64,000 nt of DNA from Candidatus Gastranaerophilales bacterium (GTDB taxonomy: Bacteria > Cyanobacteriota > Vampirovibrionia > Gastranaerophilales > Gastranaerophilaceae), in NCBI GenBank assembly GCA_944326555.1, contig CALVEK010000005.1:1-64000 (forward strand). The letters are read 5' to 3'. The translations under genes and the position numbers were made by a program. Positions 17,804 through 26,795 of this stretch are shown one piece after another. The notes beneath the pieces were generated by a model. It was not told the origin of the DNA and searched no databases. It saw nothing but the letters and a program-made list of their open reading frames with translations. How positions within the stretch are numbered: position 1 is the first letter of the stretch; each line of letters starts with the position of its first letter.

Positions 17804-18562
17804 TTATTTTTTCTTGTTCTGAATATTAAAAATAGCTCTTAATTTTTCTTTTAAAAGATTATTTTCCTGTGTAAGTTTTTGTATTCTTTGCAACAATTCT
17901 TGTTGATTAATAGTGTTTGTTTGACTGGTTGAAGTTTGTGCATTGTTTGTGGAAACAATGAACCTCTTTTTTGATTCGTCTTTAATGTACAAAATTTTGT
18001 CAATATCTTGGTTTGCAACATATCCCATATTGACGAGTAGTTCTCCTATTTTCATTTTTGAATTTGGATTTTCTTCATTATGAATCTTTTGTTTTCTCAA
18101 GACGTCATCAAGCTCTTTTACATTAATTTTATCAAGCCTTTTTACATATTCTCCCAACCTAATTTGGTTGCCAAGGTAAAATATAATGGCACTGACAACA
18201 GGATTTTGCGGCGTTTGAATAAGCTCATTTTTTATACCTTCCGCAAGGTGTAATGATGTTTCTTCGAGTGTCCAAAAATTATTTAATGTAATATCTATTA
18301 CTCTTAGCCCTTGGCTTATTCCTGTTAAACATCTGTAAAAATTAAAGTCGTACCCGTGGTCATGTGTTTCAAGTTCTTTTTTTCCTTTAAATGTTAATGT
18401 AGGTGTGTAGGCAGGATAAATTTCTTCTTCTTTTTGTGGGTTTGTGATGTTTTCAAATTTTTCTTCAAGTCTTTTTCTCATGTCTGTAAATATAACTTCT
18501 TGAACCCATAAAGGTGCATTAAAAATCATTTCAGTAAGATTATCAAGATAATTCTTGCTCAT
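17804..18562 (-). CDS. Protein with tandem MshEN-like repeats and a C-terminal coiled coil
   Basis: A 252-aa protein of unknown function. Two adjacent 24-residue segments resemble the RLGxxL...G(L/I)I....L..AL..Q repeats of MshEN (type II secretion/pilus ATPase N-domain). The first is residues 135-158, beginning RLGEYVKRL and ending LRKQ. The second is residues 171-194, beginning KIGELLVNMGYV. The C-terminus (about 214-246) is a short coiled coil preceded by a Ser/Thr/Gln-rich linker. There is no ATPase domain. MshEN domains bind cyclic di-GMP in known cases; binding here is inference. It is transcribed toward the ASQAR gene. Confidence 0.6.
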   Translation of the reverse strand: MSKNYLDNLTEMIFNAPLWVQEVIFTDMRKRLEEKFENITNPQKEEEIYPAYTPTLTFKGKKELETHDHGYDFNFYRCLTGISQGLRVIDITLNNFWTLEETSLHLAEGIKNELIQTPQNPVVSAIIFYLGNQIRLGEYVKRLDKINVKELDDVLRKQKIHNEENPNSKMKIGELLVNMGYVANQDIDKILYIKDESKKRFIVSTNNAQTSTSQTNTINQQELLQRIQKLTQENNLLKEKLRAIFNIQNKKK

Positions 18563-18660
18563 AAACTTCTACAAACTCCACTTCTCTGTTTATTATATAT
18601 AGGTTATGTATTATAATATCATATATGATTGGATAATGATAGTTTTGAAAAGAGGTTGCT

Positions 18661-19116
18661 TTGGGTATAGATGGTTTTTCAATGTCAAATTTGGGTTTGC
18701 AACGTAATATGACGTCTGCTCAATTGGCTAATGAAGCAGAGGTTACAGCCAGACAAAGTTTGGAAAATCAAATTGCTGATGTTGATGGTGTAGGTAAAAG
18801 AGAAAAAGTCGGTAAAAAAGATGAGGATGCCGCATTTAACGGTATGGTCCCTTTTATACCAAACGATGAAAACAACAATGAATCTCCAAATGAAGGCGGT
18901 GAAAATAAAAATCAGCAGCCTCCCGTAGATTACTCTGCTCTTGTTGATGATGAAGAAGTTGATAAATATCATTTTAGGTTTAATGCAAATGATATGATAG
19001 AAATTTGGGATACAGAAACAAATGAAATAATCAAAACAATATCTCCTGATATGGCGAGGAAAGTTATCGGTAATATAGAGGAATTGCCGGGAGTGTTAGT
19101 TAACAGAAAAATTTAG
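18661..19116 (+). CDS. FlaG-like small protein
   Basis: A 151-aa protein. TTG at 18661 has AGAGG upstream; the next in-frame ATG is at 18682. The N-terminus is helical (LQRNMTSAQLANEAEVTAR) and the middle is low-complexity and Asn/Pro-rich. The C-terminal ~50 residues (YHFRFNANDMIEIWDTETN, then IIKTISPDMARKV) resemble the FlaG domain, whose core reads like 'V.V.D.eTgEVIR.IPpee'. FlaG is a filament-associated protein, but no flagellar genes are visible. It converges with rqcH, overlapping by 4 nt. The similarity is short. Confidence 0.5.
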   Translation: MGIDGFSMSNLGLQRNMTSAQLANEAEVTARQSLENQIADVDGVGKREKVGKKDEDAAFNGMVPFIPNDENNNESPNEGGENKNQQPPVDYSALVDDEEVDKYHFRFNANDMIEIWDTETNEIIKTISPDMARKVIGNIEELPGVLVNRKI

Positions 19117-20813
19117 TTCACGACAATTTCAGTTTCATTTTTATATACAACAAATCCTGATTTTGTGTTATTGGGTCTTTTTATATATTTTCTTAGAGTG
19201 TACACTACAGGTACTTTTGTAGAGTTTTTTGCTGATGAAAATTCTTTTGCTATTTGTGCTACTTTTAATATAGTTTCATCTTTTACTATTTGTGAAGATG
19301 CTGATTTTTTTAAAATTATGTGTGAACCCGGTGTGTTTAGTGTGTGAAACCATAAATCTTCAGGTGATGATATTTTTGAATACAAATAATCGTTCTGTTT
19401 ATTATTTTTCCCTATGTATATTGTGATATTGTCAATTTCTCTTTTCTCGACATTTATTTCTTTATTCTTCTTTTTAGATTTATTTGGCGCTTCTTCTTTT
19501 GTGAATTCTTCTGCAATATCTTGCAATTCGCTATATTGTGAACATATTTCTATATCAAAAAGGATTTGTTTTAAGTAATCGATTTCTTCTTTAGTTTTTT
19601 CTGACATTTCTTTTGCGACAATAAAAGATTTTTTGCCTTTGTTGTATAGTGCAAAATACCTTTGAGCGTTTTCAATGGCTGTTTTTTCTTCGTCAAGCTC
19701 TATCTCGATATACTCATTTTTTTCATAATCTAAAAGAGATATCTTTTTTATACCCTTTTTTATTGCGTAACAATTGGCTGTTAAAAGTTCTCCTTTTTTC
19801 TGATATAAGTCAATTTTTTCTTTTCTTTCAAGCTGCTTTTTTTGTTTTTCGTATGTATTTTCCAGTTTTTTTATCTCTTTGTTAATTCTTGTTTTTAGAT
19901 TTGATTTTAAATTTTCAATCAAATTTTTGTTTATATTTGTAGAATAATAGTCATCAATCATATCATTTATTGTTGAATATTTTATTTCGTAATTATTTAC
20001 GCAGGAATATTTTGTGTAATCCTTTGATACCGAAAATATTTTGTTATTCTTTTCCATAAATTCATGCAGAGAGATAAACAAAATTTGCGCTTCTTCTTTT
20101 GTTATTTCTTTTGCAATTTTTTCTGCATTTACATTTTTGGTGTTGCAAATTTCTTCAACCATAAATTGAGAAAGTGAAAAATATCTTTGGCTTATTGATT
20201 TTTTTATGGACTCATTTGATTTTAATAATGCAGATTCAAACCAATCAAAGCGAGTTTTTAAAATATCTTTTTTATCTTGCTTGGGGGGATAAATATATGG
20301 CAGACCTCCTGATAATTCTCTTTCTTTACTTTTTTCCTCTCCAATATTATGGGCACAACCGAGAATTATGTTGTTATCTGTATTGTAAAGTACGATATTA
20401 CTGTGTTTGCCCATTAATTCAATACTTAGGCATTCTTCAATTCTGTCGCCTATTTCGTTATAGTTTTCAAAGTAGAGTTCAATTATTCTTTCATTTTCTG
20501 GTTTGTTTGCTTTTACAATTTTTGCACCATCCATGTGTTTTCTTAAAAGCATACAAAACATTGGAGGTTGATTTGGTATTATCAAATTTCTTTTTGCTTC
20601 TGTTTGGCTATTTACAAAACAAATGTGATAGTGCTGGGGATTGATATTTATGTAGAGTTTTTTTGTTTCTGCTCCGTTTGGTGTGTTTTTTCGTAACTGA
20701 ATCAACAGCTCTTTTCTTGTTGGCTGTTGTATTTTTTGAACCTTTGCATTTTCAAAAAAATCTTTGTTTTCTAAATAAAAGGCTTCAAGTAAAAGTGAAT
20801 CAATTTGAAGCAT
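19113..20813 (-). CDS. rqcH: Rqc2-family ribosome quality-control factor RqcH (NFACT/FbpA)
   Basis: A 566-aa NFACT protein that binds stalled 50S subunits carrying peptidyl-tRNA and directs alanine tailing. The N-terminal NFACT-N domain is clear (DSLLLEAFYLENK ... LRKHMDGAKI ... CLSIELMGKHSNIVLYN), followed by a long coiled-coil middle (about 300-350). The C-terminal NFACT-R/DUF814 domain follows (SPEDLWFHTLNTPGSHIIL ... VPVVYTLRKYIKRPNN). The length is typical. The CHASE2 gene ends at the adjacent base, so the two are probably one transcript. Confidence 0.92.
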   Translation of the reverse strand: MLQIDSLLLEAFYLENKDFFENAKVQKIQQPTRKELLIQLRKNTPNGAETKKLYININPQHYHICFVNSQTEAKRNLIIPNQPPMFCMLLRKHMDGAKIVKANKPENERIIELYFENYNEIGDRIEECLSIELMGKHSNIVLYNTDNNIILGCAHNIGEEKSKERELSGGLPYIYPPKQDKKDILKTRFDWFESALLKSNESIKKSISQRYFSLSQFMVEEICNTKNVNAEKIAKEITKEEAQILFISLHEFMEKNNKIFSVSKDYTKYSCVNNYEIKYSTINDMIDDYYSTNINKNLIENLKSNLKTRINKEIKKLENTYEKQKKQLERKEKIDLYQKKGELLTANCYAIKKGIKKISLLDYEKNEYIEIELDEEKTAIENAQRYFALYNKGKKSFIVAKEMSEKTKEEIDYLKQILFDIEICSQYSELQDIAEEFTKEEAPNKSKKKNKEINVEKREIDNITIYIGKNNKQNDYLYSKISSPEDLWFHTLNTPGSHIILKKSASSQIVKDETILKVAQIAKEFSSAKNSTKVPVVYTLRKYIKRPNNTKSGFVVYKNETEIVVN

Positions 20814-22973
20814 TTAAAATGTCCCCTCGTCCTTTATATTGTCTTCGTACGGAGGTAATTTTAACTCAAATATTTTTAGTTTTACATCACTGTTCTTTAA
20901 CCTGATTTGTCCGAGGTACTCTGTTAACGGCTCTTCATCAAGCAAGTGTAAAGTGTTTTCTGTAATTATTATATTTTTATTAAATTCTGAGCAAATATTT
21001 TCAATACGCTCAACTGCATCAACTGTTTCACCTAAGACCGTAAAATCAGATACATTTGAGGAACCGATTTGTCCAATTAGTGCTTCACCTGAGTTTATTG
21101 CAATTTTTACATCAAATGAAAAATCACAAGGGTTTGCTTCTTCAAAAGTTTGTTCATCGTATTCTTCAAAATCAATATCTTTAATATTCAAATTTAAACT
21201 TGAATTAAATTCATCAATTTTTTGAGCAATTTCAATAGCTGCATTAATTGCATTTTGGGAATCTTTTCTTGATTGTATCGGATATCCCCAATAAACGAGT
21301 ACGGAGTTACCAACAAATCTGTTAATTGTTCCGTTGTATTTAAATATAATTTGTTCAATGGCGTTAAAGACGTTGTTAATCAGTTTGACATATTTTTCAG
21401 GTGGCATTTCTTCTGATATTTTTAAGTTGTTTGATATGTTGCAAGACATAACTGTTACTCTTTGTACGGAAGATTTTAAGTTTAGTCTGTGAGGTTTGTT
21501 TACAAGCTGTTTTAAGACATTTTCCGAAACAAGATTTCCAAAAATTGTCTCTATTTTCTTTTTCTTTTTGTACTCATGGTGAGCTTTTAGTGAAAAAGAA
21601 ATTATGAAAGTAGAAATAATAAAGTAAAGTGGCATTGCCATGTCTAAAATTATTCTGAATTTTGGATGACAAAACAAAAATATACTTAGCATTATGTATG
21701 CCAAAGTTATAAGCGAGCCGTTAAAAAATGCCAATATCATATTTGTTGCAATAAGCATTGCGGTGATAATTGCCAAGCAAAATACAATGGTAATTATTAC
21801 GCCCTTGTATTCTGTAATTTTTTTGGGGAAAGACTTTCTATATTTATTGTTTATGTCAGAGTCATTTAAGTAATTATCAATAATTGTTGCTTTTATTTGC
21901 GCATCAGGTAAATCTTTTGCCACAGGGGTATTGTGGGTTTCAGTTGCGGTGTATGTCTGTGCAAGTATTATGATTTTATCTTTAAAGAAATTTAGCGGAT
22001 AATTTATTTTGTTATACTCAAAGTAATTCGTTCCCCTTACCATACTTAGCAGTATCGAGTTGATGGGGATATCTGTATATGAAGCGTTATGGCTATGCCA
22101 ATTTATCAGCGTTTGTCCGTTGTCATCAACTCGTATAAAATGTTTACCCACTTTTAGAATATTATTTTCTATTGGTATTTCTTCTGCAAGTTTTCCAATG
22201 CCTTCGTATTTTAATAAAGCAGCAAGTGCCAAAGATGGTATGTAGTATTCTTTGTTTCCTTTAATAAGTTTATAAAGCGGTTGTGAATATCTTACGTTTT
22301 CTTCTCTGTTTTTTGATGTTACAAGATTTGTAACTCCCATAGTTGTGCTGTTAGTGAAAATGTTGGGGATTGGTGTGTGTGAATAGTAAGATATATTGTT
22401 ATCTAACTCTTTATTTGTGATGTACATGTTGAGAGGATCACTTGATGGAACGTATGGATTAGCAAAATTATCAAGAATTTTTGCGGAGTCCATGTTCATT
22501 GTTTCTTTGTATGGGGTTCTTAAAGCTGTTGCCAGAACAATGTTGTCATAATAGCCGATAGTGTCTGCTAAAATCATGTCTGGTGATGTGTAGTTTCTCG
22601 ATAAATCTTCGTAATTGGAAAAGTTTAAGTCAACTACTATGACCTTAGGTTTTTGTTTTTCAAGAAAGTTGATAACTTTTGCCCAAACTTCTCTTGACCA
22701 AGGCCACCTTGTCAGGTTTAATTCGGTTGAATTAGCCGCCTCGTATTGAGTAAGGTCATTTACTGACAAAATGACAATATTCTTGTCAGCTTGTTTGTAT
22801 TTTGCCGAAAATAATCCTCTGTCTGTACTCAAATTTGTTCTTAAGTCAATGAATTTGTTTTCAAAATATGAAAATAAATCTTTGAAAAAATATGCAAAAA
22901 GAGATATCAATATAACAAGGATTACAGTGATTACAATTTTTAATCTGTTAATATACTCAACCTTAAAATTCAT
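20814..22973 (-). CDS. CHASE2-domain adenylate/guanylate cyclase homologue with altered catalytic site
   Basis: From the ATG at 22973 the protein is 719 aa; a TTG at 23036 would add 21 residues, and neither start has a clear RBS. It has an N-terminal TM helix, an extracytoplasmic CHASE2 domain (about 35-350; DLRTNLSTDRG, RWPWSREVWAKVINFL), then TM helices around 375-455 and a class III cyclase domain (about 500-700). Both metal-binding aspartates are Asn: VTVMSCNIS (N512, codon 21440..21438) and FVGNSVLVYWG (N556, codon 21308..21306). The transition-state Asn is Asp (GETVDAVERIE, codon 21020..21018); the Arg is kept. Probably not a conventional cyclase. Confidence 0.85.
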   Translation of the reverse strand: MNFKVEYINRLKIVITVILVILISLFAYFFKDLFSYFENKFIDLRTNLSTDRGLFSAKYKQADKNIVILSVNDLTQYEAANSTELNLTRWPWSREVWAKVINFLEKQKPKVIVVDLNFSNYEDLSRNYTSPDMILADTIGYYDNIVLATALRTPYKETMNMDSAKILDNFANPYVPSSDPLNMYITNKELDNNISYYSHTPIPNIFTNSTTMGVTNLVTSKNREENVRYSQPLYKLIKGNKEYYIPSLALAALLKYEGIGKLAEEIPIENNILKVGKHFIRVDDNGQTLINWHSHNASYTDIPINSILLSMVRGTNYFEYNKINYPLNFFKDKIIILAQTYTATETHNTPVAKDLPDAQIKATIIDNYLNDSDINNKYRKSFPKKITEYKGVIITIVFCLAIITAMLIATNMILAFFNGSLITLAYIMLSIFLFCHPKFRIILDMAMPLYFIISTFIISFSLKAHHEYKKKKKIETIFGNLVSENVLKQLVNKPHRLNLKSSVQRVTVMSCNISNNLKISEEMPPEKYVKLINNVFNAIEQIIFKYNGTINRFVGNSVLVYWGYPIQSRKDSQNAINAAIEIAQKIDEFNSSLNLNIKDIDFEEYDEQTFEEANPCDFSFDVKIAINSGEALIGQIGSSNVSDFTVLGETVDAVERIENICSEFNKNIIITENTLHLLDEEPLTEYLGQIRLKNSDVKLKIFELKLPPYEDNIKDEGTF

Positions 22974-23196
22974 AGACGTATTATAATTAATAATAGAGAA
23001 TCTCGCAAATAACATTGAAATTGTTAACTTGCTCAAGAGATTAATTTTGAAAATACTAAACTAACGATACAAGAGTTAGATTGGCGAAAAATTAAGAAAA
23101 TATTAGTTTTTAGTCTCAATTACTTTTTGAATAAATTTTTATTTATAAACTTTTGTAAAATTTTAAAAAATTGTCAAAAAAAGCATAAAAATAGTG

Positions 23197-23223
23197 TTGA
23201 CGTGTAATTTTGTTTAATATAAG
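23197..23223 (+). promoter_or_regulatory. Candidate promoter of the S10 operon
   Basis: TTGACG at 23197-23202 and TATAAG at 23218-23223, spacer 15 nt, followed by a GC-richer leader. The spacing is shorter than ideal, but it is the best sigma70-like match upstream of rpsJ. Confidence 0.5.
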
Positions 23224-23246
23224 GTAGTTAATACACTAGCTGGTTA

Positions 23247-23269
23247 TGCGCATAAATGTGCACTTTTTT
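23247..23269 (+). promoter_or_regulatory. Terminator-like hairpin in the S10 operon leader
   Basis: TGCGCA/TGTGCA stem (23247-23252 with 23257-23262, one G-U pair), loop TAAA, then CT6 at 23263-23269. It sits between the candidate promoter and rpsJ and could act as an attenuator. The stem is short, so a passive role is possible. Confidence 0.4.
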
Positions 23270-23338
23270 AAAAGTATGCTCATCACCGCGTCTCCGGCAG
23301 GTTAAAAAAGATAAGTAAAAGCAAAGGAAGTATAACAA

Positions 23339-23659
23339 ATGAGTACATCTCAAAAGAGACAAAGAATCAGAGTTTGCTTAAAAGCATATGATCATAAACT
23401 TATTGATGTTTCAGCAGAAAAAATTGTTGAAACAGCAAAAAGAACTGATGCTAAGGTTGCAGGTCCTATTCCTCTTCCTACAAAAAGAAGATTGTATTGC
23501 GTTTTAAGATCACCTCACGTTGACAAAAAGTCAAGAGAACATTTTGAAATGAGAATTCACAAAAGAATTATCGACATCTATGACCCGACTCAACAGACAA
23601 CTGAAGAGTTGAGCAGAATGGATTTACCTGCAGGTGTTGATATCGAAGTTAAACTTTAA
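23339..23659 (+). CDS. rpsJ: Small ribosomal subunit protein S10
   Basis: Head of the ribosomal-protein operon. 106 aa, normal length, with [16 protein letters not shown] at the N-terminus, PIPLPTKRR in the extended loop and [16 protein letters not shown] at the end. AAAGGAAG precedes the ATG. In most cyanobacteria rpsJ sits with tufA rather than here, so this order is the general bacterial one. It is separated from rplC by an unusually long structured spacer. Confidence 0.97.
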   Translation: MSTSQKRQRIRVCLKAYDHKLIDVSAEKIVETAKRTDAKVAGPIPLPTKRRLYCVLRSPHVDKKSREHFEMRIHKRIIDIYDPTQQTTEELSRMDLPAGVDIEVKL

Positions 23660-23936
23660 GGTGTGTGAAGGTTTTAGGACTTTCAGAACTGAAAGGTCAA
23701 AACCGAACCGTTCCAATCCGCCGTTGTGGAGTTAACCAAGTTAACGGAACGAACAAATCTCAGATTTGACAGGCGGAAATAAAAAACTTCGATTTCAAGG
23801 GTCAAGAAATCCGAAACAAATAACACATTAACAATTGAATATGATTGAATGTGATCTACAGTCCGTAACAAAAGGGAAGCGGCAGGGACATCCGCTCAAA
23901 GTAACACAGTAGCGCTCACAAGGAGAAAGGTAGAAA
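23660..23936 (+). ncRNA. Structured RNA region between rpsJ and rplC (candidate r-protein cis-regulator)
   Basis: A 277-nt spacer, less AT-rich than other gaps, full of complementary segments. CGTTCC 23709-23714 pairs with GGAACG 23746-23751. TCCGCC 23717-23722 pairs with GGCGGA 23772-23777. These two helices cross, as in a pseudoknot. Hairpins GTTAAC/GTTAAC (23731-23745) and CAAATCT/AGATTTG (23754-23768) lie inside, and a bulged hairpin near 23678-23699 precedes them. It is placed where an L4- or L3-responsive leader could act, but matches no element I recognise. Confidence 0.5.
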
Positions 23937-24602
23937 ATGACTACAAACGCTAAAAGCGCGTCTAAATCCAGATTAGGCGTTGTCGGTAAAAAATTAGGAA
24001 TGACACAAGTCTTTGATGAACAAGGACTGGCAATTCCTGTAACAGTTATCAAAGTTGATCCGTTAACAGTTACTCAAGTTAAGACAATAGATACTGACGG
24101 ATACAATGCTATACAGGTCGGTTTTGAACCTGCTAAGGAAAAACACCTTACAAAAGCTCAAATCGGACACTTTGCTAAGAACGGTCTTGATAACTTCAGA
24201 AATTTGCAGGAATTCAGAGTTGAAAACTCTGCTGAATATAAAGTTGGACAACAAATCGACTTATCAATTCTTGAAAACGTTGAAAAAGTTGACGTAACAG
24301 GAAAATCAGTTGGTAAAGGTTTCCAAGGTACTGTTAAGAGATGGAATTTCTCAAGAGGTCCAATGGGCCATGGTTCAAAGAACCACAGAGAACCCGGTTC
24401 TATCGGTGCAGGTACTACTCCTAGCCGCGTAATAAAAGGCAAGAGAATGGCTGGAAACATGGGAAATGAAAAAGTAACTATTACCAAATTAACAGTTGTT
24501 CAGGTTGACAAAGAAAGCAATTTGCTTTTGGTTAAAGGTTCAGTTCCTGGACCTGAAGGTAAAATGGTTACAGTAATCCCTTCAAGAGTTAAATGGAATT
24601 AG
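23937..24602 (+). CDS. rplC: Large ribosomal subunit protein L3
   Basis: 221 aa. VVGKKLGMTQVFDEQGLAIPVTVI at the start is diagnostic (shown in parts: KKLGMTQVFDE), and SVGKGFQGTVKRW with GPMGHGSKNHREPGSIGAG forms the peptidyl-transferase-proximal loop. AAGGAGAAAGG precedes the ATG. First gene after the structured spacer, followed after 45 nt by rplD. Confidence 0.97.
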   Translation: MTTNAKSASKSRLGVVGKKLGMTQVFDEQGLAIPVTVIKVDPLTVTQVKTIDTDGYNAIQVGFEPAKEKHLTKAQIGHFAKNGLDNFRNLQEFRVENSAEYKVGQQIDLSILENVEKVDVTGKSVGKGFQGTVKRWNFSRGPMGHGSKNHREPGSIGAGTTPSRVIKGKRMAGNMGNEKVTITKLTVVQVDKESNLLLVKGSVPGPEGKMVTVIPSRVKWN

Positions 24603-24647
24603 TCCTTAAATCTTGAAAATAACAAATTTAATTGAGGTTAAAGAAAA

Positions 24648-25283
24648 ATGACAAAAGAAGTTTCAATACTAAATACAAAAGGAAGTGCAGTAGGACAAAT
24701 CGCCCTAGACGAAAAAGTTTTTGGCGTTGAACCTAACTTGCATGTTATGCATCTTGCCCTCAGACGCCAATTAAATAACGGCAGAGCAGGAAGTGCAAAT
24801 ACAAAAACCAGATCTGAAGTTTCAGGCGGCGGAAGAAAACCTTGGAAACAAAAAGGAACAGGTAGAGCCAGAGCAGGTTCTTTACGTTCACCTTTGTTTG
24901 CAGGTGGTGGTGTAATCTTTGGACCAAAACCAAGAGATTACGGTTTTTCAATGCCATCTAAAGCTAGAAGATTGGCTCTCAAATCTGCTTTATCTGCAAG
25001 AATTGAAAATACAGTTCTTGTAAAAGATTTTTCAGAAATCAATGAGCCAAAAACTAAGTTAATGGTAGAAACATTAAAAGCTCTTAAAGTTGAAGGTAAA
25101 GTTCTTATCATTGCTGACGTAAAAGCTGCTGAGAATGCTTATCTTGAATTAAGTGCAAGAAACTTACCAAATGTAAGAATTATCTTACCATCTAACTTGA
25201 ACGTTAAAGATTTGCTAGAAGCAGATAACGTTATTATCACAGAAGCAGCAATAAAAGAAATAACTGAAAGGTTGTCAAAATAA
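24648..25283 (+). CDS. rplD: Large ribosomal subunit protein L4
   Basis: 211 aa, with the tunnel-loop signature TKTRSEVSGGGRKPWKQKG and GTGRARAGSLRSPLFAGGG near residues 60-95. In many bacteria L4 represses its own S10 operon. Its stop overlaps the rplW start by one base (TAATG). Confidence 0.97.
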   Translation: MTKEVSILNTKGSAVGQIALDEKVFGVEPNLHVMHLALRRQLNNGRAGSANTKTRSEVSGGGRKPWKQKGTGRARAGSLRSPLFAGGGVIFGPKPRDYGFSMPSKARRLALKSALSARIENTVLVKDFSEINEPKTKLMVETLKALKVEGKVLIIADVKAAENAYLELSARNLPNVRIILPSNLNVKDLLEADNVIITEAAIKEITERLSK

Positions 25284-25591
25284 TGAGCAACATGAAAAAC
25301 AATACAGAAAGACTTTACGACATTATTAAAAGACCTATCATTACAGAAAAGTCTATGGAAGCAACAACTTTGCAACAATACACTTTTGAAGTTGTAAAAG
25401 ATGCAACAAAAGTTGAAATTGCTCAAGCTGTCGAATTGGCTTTCCCGGGCAGAAAAGTAAAAAGCGTAAACACTGTATATATGCCATCTAAATCAAAAAG
25501 AGTTGGTTACAGTGCTGGTAGAACTCAATCAGGTAAAAAAGCAATCGTTACTATCGAAGGTGATCCGATTGAAGAACTGATTGGTGCATAG
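25283..25591 (+). CDS. rplW: Large ribosomal subunit protein L23
   Basis: 102 aa; IIKRPIITEKSMEATTLQQ at the start and VKSVNTVYMPSKSKRVG are typical L23, the tunnel-exit docking site for trigger factor and SRP. One-base overlap with rplD. A 74-nt spacer with a GCACAGC/GCTGTGC hairpin separates it from rplB. Confidence 0.96.
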   Translation: MSNMKNNTERLYDIIKRPIITEKSMEATTLQQYTFEVVKDATKVEIAQAVELAFPGRKVKSVNTVYMPSKSKRVGYSAGRTQSGKKAIVTIEGDPIEELIGA

Positions 25592-25603
25592 TATGACACA
25601 CAC

Positions 25604-25638
25604 GCACAGCGGTGGTAAAGATTAACCGATGGCTGTGC
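25604..25638 (+). promoter_or_regulatory. Intergenic hairpin between rplW and rplB
   Basis: Perfect 7-bp stem GCACAGC (25604-25610) with GCTGTGC (25632-25638), loop of 21 nt. No T tract follows, so it is not a terminator; it may affect mRNA processing, stability or r-protein binding. Confidence 0.55.
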
Positions 25639-25665
25639 TAACCCAAAAGAAACAGGAGCAAAAAA

Positions 25666-26499
25666 ATGGGTATAAAAGTAATAAATCCGACTTCACCAGG
25701 ACAAAGAGGAATGACAAAGAGTGATTTTGCAGAAATCACTACTTCTACTCCTGAAAAATCCTTGTTGAAGCCTATCAGAAAAACAGCAGGAAGAAACAAT
25801 ACAGGTAGAATTACTTGTCGTCATAAAGGCGGCGGTGTAAAAAAAGCATACCGTGTAATTGATTTCAAACGTGAAAAATTCGGTGTACCTGCTACAGTTA
25901 AAACTATCGAATACGATCCAAACAGAAACGTAAGAATTTCATTAGTGTTCTACGCAGATGGTGAAAAGAGATATATCTTAACTCCACAAGGATTGAACGT
26001 TGGTGATACTATCGTTTCAGGACCTAACGCAGATATCATTACAGGTAATGCTTTACCTTTGGAAATGATTCCGCTAGGTACAATGGTACATAACGTTGAG
26101 ATGATACCTGGTCGTGGTGCTAAATTAGTCAGAACAGCAGGTGCTGCTGCACAGTTAATGGCTAAAGAAGGTAACTACGTTACGATTAAATTACCAAGCT
26201 CAGAAATGAGAATGATAAGAAAAGAATGTTTGGCAACAGTAGGTGTACTTGGTAACGCTGAACAGAAAAACATGAAAATTGGTAAAGCAGGTCGTAAGAG
26301 ATACATGGGTATCAGACCTACAGTTCGTGGTGTAACAATGAACCCTTGTGATCACCCACACGGCGGTGGTGAAGGTAAAACAGGTCCCGGCGGACATCCT
26401 AAGACACCTTGGGGCAAACCGGCTCTTGGTTATAAGACTAGAAAATCTAACAAGCACTCTGACAAATATATTGTAAGAGGCAGAAAACGTAATAAGTAA
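25666..26499 (+). CDS. rplB: Large ribosomal subunit protein L2
   Basis: 277 aa, standard. [20 protein letters not shown] near residue 50 and the C-terminal loop [16 protein letters not shown], which carries the conserved peptidyl-transferase-centre histidine region, are clear. AGGAGC precedes the ATG; rpsS follows after 11 nt. Confidence 0.97.
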   Translation: MGIKVINPTSPGQRGMTKSDFAEITTSTPEKSLLKPIRKTAGRNNTGRITCRHKGGGVKKAYRVIDFKREKFGVPATVKTIEYDPNRNVRISLVFYADGEKRYILTPQGLNVGDTIVSGPNADIITGNALPLEMIPLGTMVHNVEMIPGRGAKLVRTAGAAAQLMAKEGNYVTIKLPSSEMRMIRKECLATVGVLGNAEQKNMKIGKAGRKRYMGIRPTVRGVTMNPCDHPHGGGEGKTGPGGHPKTPWGKPALGYKTRKSNKHSDKYIVRGRKRNK

Positions 26500-26510
26500 G
26501 GAGATAATGA

Positions 26511-26792
26511 ATGGCTCGTTCGCTAAAAAAAGGTCCATTTGTACAAGAATCACTTCAGAAGAAAATCGCTAAGATGAACGAAGCTGGAGAGAAAAAAGTA
26601 ATCAAAACTTGGTCAAGAGCATCAATGATTGTACCTGACATGTTAGGTCATACAATTGCTGTTCACAATGGCAAAAGCCATGTACCGGTTTATGTTACAG
26701 AACAAATGGTTGGTCATAAATTAGGTGAATTTGCACCTACAAGGTTATTCAGAGGCCATGCAGGTCAAGATAAAACAGCTAAAAGGAAGTAA
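26511..26792 (+). CDS. rpsS: Small ribosomal subunit protein S19
   Basis: 93 aa. [18 protein letters not shown], then [20 protein letters not shown] and [11 protein letters not shown] are characteristic. AAGGAG precedes the ATG; rplV begins 3 nt after the stop. Confidence 0.97.
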   Translation: MARSLKKGPFVQESLQKKIAKMNEAGEKKVIKTWSRASMIVPDMLGHTIAVHNGKSHVPVYVTEQMVGHKLGEFAPTRLFRGHAGQDKTAKRK

Positions 26793-26795
26793 ATT

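Larger units (their letters stand above)
23037..23338. other. Intergenic region with the ribosomal-operon promoter and leader
   Basis: 302 nt. The left half is AT-rich and may contain the promoter of the CHASE2 gene (minus strand). The right half holds a plus-strand promoter-like pair and a structured leader ahead of rpsJ, listed separately. No ORF seen. Confidence 0.6.

Noticed and set aside
20174-20644. Plus-strand hydrophobic ORF of 156 codons
   Set aside because: Entirely antisense to rqcH; hydrophobicity arises from complementing Lys/Glu/Asn-rich codons.
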